Positions 1-4,895 of a stretch of 8,881 nt of DNA are shown here, in pieces. Position 1 is the first letter of the stretch, and each line of letters begins with the position of its first letter. Source of the DNA: Deltaproteobacteria bacterium (GTDB lineage: Bacteria > Desulfobacterota > Desulfarculia > Adiutricales > Adiutricaceae); assembly GCA_031277995.1 (NCBI GenBank), contig JAITLH010000228.1:1-8881 (forward strand). The letters are read 5' to 3'. A program made the position numbers and the translations under genes. The notes below the pieces were generated by a model. The model was not told the origin of the DNA, made no database searches, and saw nothing but the letters and a program-made list of their open reading frames with translations.

Positions 1-450
1 GGCTTTGTTTCCGGACAAAACGGCCATGGGCACCTCGCCTTGCATGCACCCGGACAAAGCGAAGACGCCTTCGGAATACCTTGAAAGCAATTCGTAATCC
101 ACGCGGGGTTTGTAATAAAAGCCTTCGATGTTGGCCAGGGAAATCATCCTACAAAGATTGTGGTAGCCGGTCAGGTTTTGGGCCAAAAGGGTCAGGTGGT
201 GCCTGGTTTCGTTTTTGTCGCGACTAGCCCGCCCCAAGGTGGTGACGTAGGCCTCCACTCCCAAAATGGGCTTAATGCCAACCTTTTTGGCCTCGGCAAA
301 AAATTTCCATAACCCAAACATCTGCCCATGATCGGTCAAGGCCACGGCCGGCATCCCCATATCCTTGGCCGTTTTTACCAAATCGTTTAACCTGATGGCC
401 CCATCAAGCAGGCTGTAACAGGAATGGACATGGAGATGAACAAAACTCAT
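1..450 (-). CDS. dnaE: DNA polymerase III alpha subunit, N-terminal PHP part (partial, cut by window edge)
   Basis: Catalytic subunit of the replicative DNA polymerase; only the first 150 codons are present, and the reading frame is still open at base 1. The start ATG is at 450-448. An AAAGG-type ribosome site lies about 10 nt upstream. The translation begins MSFVHLHVHSCYSLLDG and continues with LTDHGQMFG (residues 38-46), ILGVEAYV, a HHL segment, GFYYKPRVD and ALSGCMQGEVP. This is the standard order of the PHP domain at the start of bacterial DnaE. The HxH pair (H7, H9), D40-H41, the Glu of GVEAY and the later His are the kind of residues that bind metals in PHP domains; E. coli DnaE has lost several of them. 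The domain may therefore keep metal-dependent activity (inference). It lies 133 bp downstream of guaB on the same strand and could be co-transcribed with it. PolC is less likely because PolC does not start with PHP. Confidence 0.95.
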   Translation of the reverse strand, partial: MSFVHLHVHSCYSLLDGAIRLNDLVKTAKDMGMPAVALTDHGQMFGLWKFFAEAKKVGIKPILGVEAYVTTLGRASRDKNETRHHLTLLAQNLTGYHNLCRMISLANIEGFYYKPRVDYELLSRYSEGVFALSGCMQGEVPMAVLSGNKA

Positions 451-583
451 GATATCTTGACCTTTTTAGAAGAGTAAAAGATTAAAAACTGAAAACGTCT
501 TATGAGTTAATTAAACCCATAACAGCGTTAGCCAGATGAATTGGGATGGTTGGGAGCCTTAGCTCCGATAACGACTTGGCGGC

Positions 584-2053
584 TTAGCTTTCCAAGCGAT
601 AGTTGGGAGCCTCGGTCGTGATTATGACGTCGTGGACGTGGCTTTCCTTAAGCCCGGCCGAGGTGATTCGAACGAATCTGGCCTTTTCCCTTAATTCGTC
701 GAGGTTCTTGGCCCCCAGATAACCCATGCCGGCCATAAGGCCGCCCAGGAGCTGATAGATGGTTTCCGAGAGAAGGCCGCGGTAGGGGACCCTGCCGACG
801 ATACCTTCGGGGACCAGCTTTGAGCTAGTGTCGGAGGCTTTTTGGCCGTAACGGTCGGCTGACCCCGCCCGCATGGCCTCCAAAGAACCCATGCCCCGAT
901 AGGTCTTGTAAGAACGGCCTTGGAAGAGAATTTTGTCCCCGGGACTTTCCTCGGTTCCGGCCAAAAGCGAACCCAACATGACCGCGGCGGCCCCCCCGGC
1001 CAAGGCCTTGACAATGTCTCCGGAGAATTTGATGCCCCCGTCGGCGATGATGGTGCTGCCAAGTTTTTTGGCCTCGGCCGAACATTCGAAGATGGCCGTC
1101 ATTTGCGGAACCCCGACGCCGGCGATGATTCTGGTGGTGCAAATGGAGCCAGGCCCCACGCCTACCTTAACCGCGGAGGCTCCGGCTTCCACCAGGGCCC
1201 TAACGCCTTCGGCCGTGGCCACGTTTCCGGCGATGACTTCCACGTCGGGGAAAGCGGCTTTTAATTCTTTGATGATTTTTATGCTACTGGCCGTGTGGGC
1301 GTGGGCCGAATCGATGACCAAGACGTCAACTTTGGCCTTGACCAAGGCCTCGGCCCTGGCCAAGGTATTGATGCCGCCCAAAGCCGCGCCAACCCTAAGG
1401 CGGCCTTTGGAGTCTTTGCAGGCGAGGGGAAACTGTCTGACTTTTTCGATGTCCTTAATGGTGATAAGCCCAACCAGAAGGCCTTTTTTATCGACCACCA
1501 GAAGTTTTTCAATGCGATTCGCGTGAAGCGTGGCCTTGGCCTCGTTTAAAGTGATGCCTTCCTCGGCCGTGATCAATGACTTACTGGTCATCACTTCGTC
1601 CACGGGACGCTCATAGTTACTTTCGAATCTTAGATCCCGGTTGGTGACTATGCCTTTAAGTTCCCGGTTGTCGGTCACGACCGGAACGCCCGAGATGTGG
1701 TACTGTTCCATTAGTTTTTTGACTTGGCTGACCGGGGTTCCGGGACGTACCGTCACCGGGTCTAGGATCATGCCGCTTTCGCTTTTTTTAACCTTTTCAA
1801 CCTCAAAGGCCTGGGTTTCTATGGGCATATTGCGGTGGATAATGCCCAGACCGCCTTGCCTGGCCATGGTTATGGCCGTGGCCGATTCGGTTACCGTGTC
1901 CATGGCCGCGCTTAGGACGGGAGCGTTAAGGGTGATTTGTTCGGTGAGTTTGGTGGAAAGATTGGTTTCTCGTGGGTGAACTTCCGAATAAGCGGGCACC
2001 AACAAAAGATCGTCAAAGGTCAGGCCCTCCTGAAACTGTTTAAACTCGCTCAT
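584..2053 (-). CDS. guaB: Inosine-5'-monophosphate dehydrogenase
   Basis: Cytosolic enzyme that oxidises IMP to XMP with NAD+, the rate-limiting step of guanine nucleotide synthesis. The 489-residue product has the usual bacterial length (E. coli about 488). It starts with the typical FQEGLTFDDLLLVPAYSEV. The (beta/alpha)8 barrel is interrupted at roughly residues 95-210 by two CBS domains (for example HISGVPVVTDNRELKGIVTN, then the IEKLLVVD...GLITIKDIEK segment), which bind adenine or guanine nucleotides allosterically. The catalytic loop GPGSICTTRI carries the nucleophile at Cys305. The IMP-binding IADGGI, the flap SLEAMRAGSADRYGQ with its Arg-Tyr pair, and EGIVGRVPYRG follow. The start ATG (2053-2051) has a GAGG ribosome site 8 nt upstream, lying inside the end of ppx. 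The ppx TAG stop directly abuts this ATG in the same frame, so translational coupling is likely. No alternative function is plausible. Confidence 0.98.
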   Translation of the reverse strand: MSEFKQFQEGLTFDDLLLVPAYSEVHPRETNLSTKLTEQITLNAPVLSAAMDTVTESATAITMARQGGLGIIHRNMPIETQAFEVEKVKKSESGMILDPVTVRPGTPVSQVKKLMEQYHISGVPVVTDNRELKGIVTNRDLRFESNYERPVDEVMTSKSLITAEEGITLNEAKATLHANRIEKLLVVDKKGLLVGLITIKDIEKVRQFPLACKDSKGRLRVGAALGGINTLARAEALVKAKVDVLVIDSAHAHTASSIKIIKELKAAFPDVEVIAGNVATAEGVRALVEAGASAVKVGVGPGSICTTRIIAGVGVPQMTAIFECSAEAKKLGSTIIADGGIKFSGDIVKALAGGAAAVMLGSLLAGTEESPGDKILFQGRSYKTYRGMGSLEAMRAGSADRYGQKASDTSSKLVPEGIVGRVPYRGLLSETIYQLLGGLMAGMGYLGAKNLDELREKARFVRITSAGLKESHVHDVIITTEAPNYRLES

Positions 2054-3013
2054 CTAGCGTACCTCGCTCATTTTTGGGTTTAAGGGGACCAGTCCGGCGG
2101 CGGCCAGCCATAGACCCTCAAGGAGACTGTTGTCACTTATAATAATTTTGGCTTTGGAGAAATAATCCATGATGGTCGATACCAAGACTAAGCCGGCCAC
2201 TATGACGTCGGCGCGGCGCGGATGGAGACCCGGATGGGCTTGGCGAGTCTGGTTTGTTTCATTTGATAATTTGAGTAAAAGCGCCATGATGCTTTCAATA
2301 TCGACGACAAGGTTATTGATCTTGTTTCGATCGTAGTCAATTAACTTCATGAGCATGGCCGCCATGGTGGTTACCGTGCCCGCGGTTCCCACCAAAGTCG
2401 CTTGGGGGGTTAAGGAGTTCCAATCGCCCCCGGAAAGTTTTTTTCTGATATATCCGTCAAGGGACAATAATTCTTCGGGACGCGGCGGGTCGCTTTTTAT
2501 GAAATCCTCGGTAAGGCCCACCACCCCGACGTCCAGGCTCTGGACGCGGACGATTTGGTCCCCATAAACGTTTATGAACTCGGTTGACCGGCCGCCCACG
2601 TCAAAAATAAGCGTCTCGGGCGGTATTGGCTCCAAACCCGACAATACGCCCCTGGCCGAAAGAAAGGCCTCCTGAGACCCGGACAAGACCATTGTTTCCC
2701 AGCCAAAGCGTTGGCCAACGTTTTCCAAAAACTCGCCGCCGTCCCGGGCTTGCCTAAAAACCATCGTGCCCCCGGCTAAAATTTTGCCCGGCTTTTCGTT
2801 TAGGATGATTTGGTTAAAGCCATCGAGGGCTTCCAGGGCCCTTCGTTTGGGCGCCTCGGCCAACAAATGGCCTTTCTCCAAGCCCTCCGAAAGGCGGGGA
2901 ATTTCTTGCCAGACCCGACTTTGGCTCAATCCGCCTTCTCCCTGGGGGGCGATTATTAGCCTAAAAGTGTTGGATCCCAAATCGAGGGCGGCCAAGGAAG
3001 AATCGAAAGGCAT
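2054..3013 (-). CDS. Ppx/GppA family phosphatase (exopolyphosphatase or pppGpp phosphohydrolase), short form
   Basis: A member of the ASKHA-fold Ppx/GppA family, which removes terminal phosphate from polyphosphate and/or converts pppGpp to ppGpp. The 319 residues match the short form, which lacks the C-terminal HD-like extension of E. coli Ppx. Visible motifs are phosphate loop 1 AALDLGSNTFRLII (residues 8-21), the GGTMVFRQARDG segment, the SGSQEAFLSARGVLSGL segment with the probable catalytic Glu, phosphate loop 2 FDVGGRSTEF (R142 replaces the usual third Gly of DIGGGSTE), VGTAGTVTTMAA, HPGLHPRRADVIVAG and DNSLLEGLWLA. The ATG at 3013 is the only sensible start, because an in-frame TAA lies 12 nt upstream. 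No good Shine-Dalgarno precedes it. The last codons (MSEVR, then TAG) run straight into guaB in the same frame. Whether the substrate is polyphosphate or pppGpp cannot be told from sequence, so no symbol is given. Confidence 0.9.
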   Translation of the reverse strand: MPFDSSLAALDLGSNTFRLIIAPQGEGGLSQSRVWQEIPRLSEGLEKGHLLAEAPKRRALEALDGFNQIILNEKPGKILAGGTMVFRQARDGGEFLENVGQRFGWETMVLSGSQEAFLSARGVLSGLEPIPPETLIFDVGGRSTEFINVYGDQIVRVQSLDVGVVGLTEDFIKSDPPRPEELLSLDGYIRKKLSGGDWNSLTPQATLVGTAGTVTTMAAMLMKLIDYDRNKINNLVVDIESIMALLLKLSNETNQTRQAHPGLHPRRADVIVAGLVLVSTIMDYFSKAKIIISDNSLLEGLWLAAAGLVPLNPKMSEVR

Positions 3014-3024
3014 GGTTTTGGGCG

Positions 3025-3051
3025 ATTATCCTAAAAGGAGGGGGTTTTCAA
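3025..3051 (-). promoter_or_regulatory. Candidate ppx-guaB promoter close to the ppx start
   Basis: Read on the minus strand, TTGAAA (3051-3046) is followed after 15 bp by GATAAT (3030-3025). These resemble sigma70 -35 and -10 boxes, with a slightly short spacer. Transcription would begin about 5 nt or less before the ppx ATG at 3013, giving a nearly leaderless message. This fits the absence of a Shine-Dalgarno there. It is a pattern match only; a start further upstream is equally possible. Confidence 0.35.
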
Positions 3052-3059
3052 GCGACTTT

Positions 3060-3076
3060 TTGGTAAACTCTACCAA
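3060..3076. repeat. Perfect inverted repeat upstream of the candidate ppx promoter
   Basis: TTGGTA (3060-3065), a 5-nt spacer and TACCAA (3071-3076) form a perfect 6-bp dyad. It lies just upstream of the candidate -35 of ppx and has no following T tract on either strand, so a transcription-factor operator is more plausible than a terminator. No regulator can be named. Confidence 0.4.
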
Positions 3077-3256
3077 TATGGAGCCAGTTTTTGGCTTAAG
3101 CGTTCCCGGGGTCCGCTTTCGGTAAAAGCGCCTAAACCGCCGGGCTTTGATAACTTAAACGGGAGCCAGCGTAACCAGATGTAGGCTATCGACTCCCGAT
3201 ATAATCTTATAGACTACCATATATTGTGATTTTATCAAGAAGAAAGTTTCAATCTG

Positions 3257-3279
3257 TTTCTATCGACAAACAATAGAAA
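3257..3279. repeat. Inverted repeat in the AT-rich intergenic core
   Basis: TTTCTAT (3257-3263) and ATAGAAA (3273-3279) are perfectly complementary around a 9-nt loop. The dyad may be an operator or part of an untranslated RNA. In such AT-rich DNA it could also arise by chance. Confidence 0.35.
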
Positions 3280-3325
3280 ATCCGGTTCGGTCCCATGAAT
3301 TCCCCTACATATCCGGTAATTTTAA

Positions 3326-3356
3326 TCTATCTTATCCGTTTAGCGAGATAAGTAGA
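3326..3356. repeat. Bulged 12-bp dyad in the AT-rich intergenic core
   Basis: TCTA-(t)-CTTATC-CG pairs with CG-(a)-GATAAG-TAGA around the loop TTTAG. That gives twelve base pairs with one single-base bulge on each side. No T tract follows, so it is not a standard terminator. It sits about 50 bp upstream of the extended -10 at 3405-3413, a position suitable for an operator or activator site. Confidence 0.4.
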
Positions 3357-3404
3357 AAATTAATTCCCAACTTCTGATTTTGTTAACCAAAAACTTGAAA
3401 TTTG

Positions 3405-3413
3405 TGCTATGAT
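3405..3413 (+). promoter_or_regulatory. Candidate extended -10 promoter for the methyltransferase transcript
   Basis: TG-c-TATGAT is an extended -10 element with five of six matches to TATAAT. No convincing -35 lies 16-18 bp upstream, which extended -10 promoters can tolerate. If used, the message would start near 3420 and carry a leader of about 370 nt before the methyltransferase start, long enough for a regulatory RNA structure. Confidence 0.35.
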
Positions 3414-3746
3414 TTAAGCCATCCCCTGCTGGCCAAAAAAACCCAAACCTTGGTTCGTGGCCGAAAACCAAAATAACTTCCACGGCCAAAACTTAAAAAC
3501 TCAACGCTTCCGGTGAGCTCCGTCGCGAACGGGCAAAATAGCCCCATAGCGGCCTTCTAGGGCCAGGATGGCTACCACCCTACCAGCGTACCTAGACAAA
3601 GGCCGTGGTGGGCCTAAAAAGGCCTTTAAAACGCGAATCTCGATGGCACCTGAGACCTCGAAATCAGGCCCAGGGAAAAAGTCGGTTCCCGGGGCGGTGG
3701 CCAGGCCCAGTTTTGAGACTTGATAAAATTTGTTTTGAACAGACCA

Positions 3747-3774
3747 GCCTTGGCTTTTTGAGAAAAGCCCAGGC
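3747..3774 (+). promoter_or_regulatory. Strong hairpin immediately upstream of the methyltransferase ribosome site
   Basis: GCCT-(t)-GGCTTTT, loop TGAG, AAAAGCC-(c)-AGGC forms an 11-bp stem with a single T/C mismatch. It ends one base before the ribosome site AGAGGTGA (3776-3783) of the gene starting at 3790. No U tract follows, so it is not an intrinsic terminator. It may tune access of ribosomes or RNases to the leader, or act as a DNA operator. Its role is inferred. Confidence 0.5.
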
Positions 3775-3775
3775 C

Positions 3776-3783
3776 AGAGGTGA
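3776..3783 (+). promoter_or_regulatory. Strong Shine-Dalgarno of the methyltransferase
   Basis: AGAGGTGA matches the anti-SD of 16S rRNA over about seven bases. It lies 6 nt before the ATG at 3790 and fixes that start. It is the strongest ribosome site in the window. Confidence 0.8.
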
Positions 3784-3789
3784 AAATAC

Positions 3790-4803
3790 ATGAGCGCTTT
3801 TCAATGGAATCATCAAAGCTTTATGGAGTTGTCCAGAAACTTTTGGACCCTTAGGGCCGTCCAGGCCGCCGTCGAGCTGGGGCTTTTTACCGCCCTGGAT
3901 AAGGGCGAGGGCGGTAAAACGACGGTGGGGGATTTGGCCAAAACCCTTGGCGCTGACGGTAGGGGCCTGGGGATGCTGGTCACGGCCCTGACCGCTTTGG
4001 GGCTTTTGGTTAGAGACGATCAAGGGGTGGGGTTGACTCCGGAGGCCGCTCGCTATCTCTCCGAAAACTCCGGGGAGTATTATGGCCACGCTCTGATTCA
4101 TCAGGCCAACATCATGCCGGCTTGGCTTGGTTTGGCCGAGGCGGTAAAAACCGGGCAAAGGGTAACCAAGGCCTCGGCCGCCGAGTCAGGCAGCGACAAA
4201 ACCCGGGAAGATTTCTTGATGGCCATGTATAATAACGCCCGTTATCAAGCCGCCACGGTGGCGAAGGCCTTGGATCTGGGATCGAGGAATTCGCTTTTGG
4301 ATCTTGGCGGTGGGCCTGGCACCTACGCCATCGAGTTTTGTCTCCAAAACCCAAACCTTTCGGCCGTAATCTTTGATCTGCCGGGATCGGAGCCGGTGGC
4401 CAAAAAAATCATGGCAAAGATGGGCGTGGCCGATCGGGTAAAGTTCGTGGCCGGGGATTATAACCAAGATCCCTTGCCCAAACCCTTTGACGCGGTTTTC
4501 ATCTCCCAGGTCATCCACCAGGAAAGCCCGCAAGGGGCGGCCGCGCTGGTAGCCAAGGCGGCCGGGGTCTTGGAAAAAGGCGGCTTTTTGGCCATCCAGG
4601 ATCTTTACGTAGATAACGATTTGACAGGTCCCGTCACGCCAGCGCTGTTTTCCTTAAACATGCTGGTCAATACCATTGGCGGGCAAGCCTATACCTTCGC
4701 CCAGGTGGAGGATTTGATGAAAAAGGCCGGATTAAGCGACATTGGTCTCGCGTCGGCTAAATTGCCGCCCGGTTGCGCGATAATGATGGGAATCAAGGCT
4801 TAA
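3790..4803 (+). CDS. SAM-dependent O-methyltransferase (acetylserotonin/hydroxyneurosporene methyltransferase-like)
   Basis: A cytosolic class I methyltransferase of the plant and bacterial small-molecule O-methyltransferase type (Methyltransf_2). The 337-residue length is typical. Residues about 10-100 form the winged-helix dimerisation domain (RNFWTLRAVQAAVELGLFTA, then the ALTALGLLVRDD...LTPEAARYLSE segment). The Rossmann domain carries SAM motif I LLDLGGGPG (169-177), then AVIFDLPG, the RVKFVAGDYNQDPLP acidic loop, VFISQVIHQE with His243 at the usual catalytic-base position, and LEKGGFLAIQDLY. The C-terminus (TFAQVEDLMKKAGLSDIGL) is also typical. The substrate is unknown; relatives methylate hydroxylated aromatics, carotenoids or polyketides. 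The HAD-UbiA gene follows 92 bp downstream on the same strand, so both might act on one prenylated or aromatic product (inference). A hairpin precedes its ribosome site. Confidence 0.9.
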   Translation: MSAFQWNHQSFMELSRNFWTLRAVQAAVELGLFTALDKGEGGKTTVGDLAKTLGADGRGLGMLVTALTALGLLVRDDQGVGLTPEAARYLSENSGEYYGHALIHQANIMPAWLGLAEAVKTGQRVTKASAAESGSDKTREDFLMAMYNNARYQAATVAKALDLGSRNSLLDLGGGPGTYAIEFCLQNPNLSAVIFDLPGSEPVAKKIMAKMGVADRVKFVAGDYNQDPLPKPFDAVFISQVIHQESPQGAAALVAKAAGVLEKGGFLAIQDLYVDNDLTGPVTPALFSLNMLVNTIGGQAYTFAQVEDLMKKAGLSDIGLASAKLPPGCAIMMGIKA

Positions 4804-4810
4804 ATAACCG

Positions 4811-4842
4811 ACCTCGCGGTATGGTTCTATCGCGAACTTGGT
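4811..4842 (+). repeat. Imperfect hairpin between the methyltransferase and HAD-UbiA genes
   Basis: TCGCG (4814-4818) pairs with CGCGA (4831-4835). Outer ACC/GGT pairing is possible after a small bulge. No T tract follows, so it is at most a weak attenuator or RNA-processing element in the 92-bp spacer. Confidence 0.3.
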
Positions 4843-4895
4843 AGTCAATTGATTTAGCTAATTATTAAAATGACCATATTTTGGAGATAATATAC

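Larger units (their letters stand above)
3014..3789. other. 776-bp divergent intergenic region with AT-rich core and several dyads
   Basis: This gap separates the minus-strand ppx-guaB-dnaE group from the plus-strand methyltransferase. Three parts can be seen. Bases 3014-3120 hold the probable ppx promoter and the inverted repeat TTGGTA-aactc-TACCAA. Bases about 3180-3420 are AT-rich, with two further dyads, a perfect TATAAT at 3200-3205 without a partner -35, and an extended -10 (TGcTATGAT) at 3405-3413. Bases about 3420-3789 return to the GC level of the genes. This last part carries short hairpins such as GGCCT-AAAA-AGGCC (3611-3624) and a 96-codon open frame on the minus strand (3501-3791) with no ribosome site and no recognised motifs. 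No tRNA, known riboswitch or recognisable protein was found. A small RNA or a decayed gene is possible. Confidence 0.6.

Noticed and set aside
553..566. Terminator between guaB and dnaE (GGAGC-ctta-GCTCC)
   Set aside because: Only a 5-bp stem and no T tract on the minus strand, so read-through into dnaE is likely.
933..1526. Long plus-strand frame opposite guaB
   Set aside because: Antisense shadow of a clearly coding, well-conserved gene; no motif or ribosome site.
3200..3205. Perfect TATAAT as a promoter
   Set aside because: No acceptable -35 at 16-18 bp and no extended TG; likely chance in AT-rich DNA, so mentioned only in the region entry.
3501..3791. Minus-strand 96-codon hypothetical gene overlapping the methyltransferase start
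   Set aside because: No ribosome site, no recognised motif, and its start is simply the complement of the CATG at the methyltransferase ATG. Kept only as a possible remnant.
3605..3793. 62-codon leader peptide ending in an ATGA overlap with the methyltransferase
   Set aside because: GTG start with no ribosome site, Arg/Pro-rich composition typical of noncoding GC-rich DNA; the ATGA overlap can be chance.
4881..4895. TTG start for the HAD-UbiA gene
   Set aside because: The TTGGAG itself is the ribosome site for the GTG at 4896; family members begin just before the DxDGT motif.
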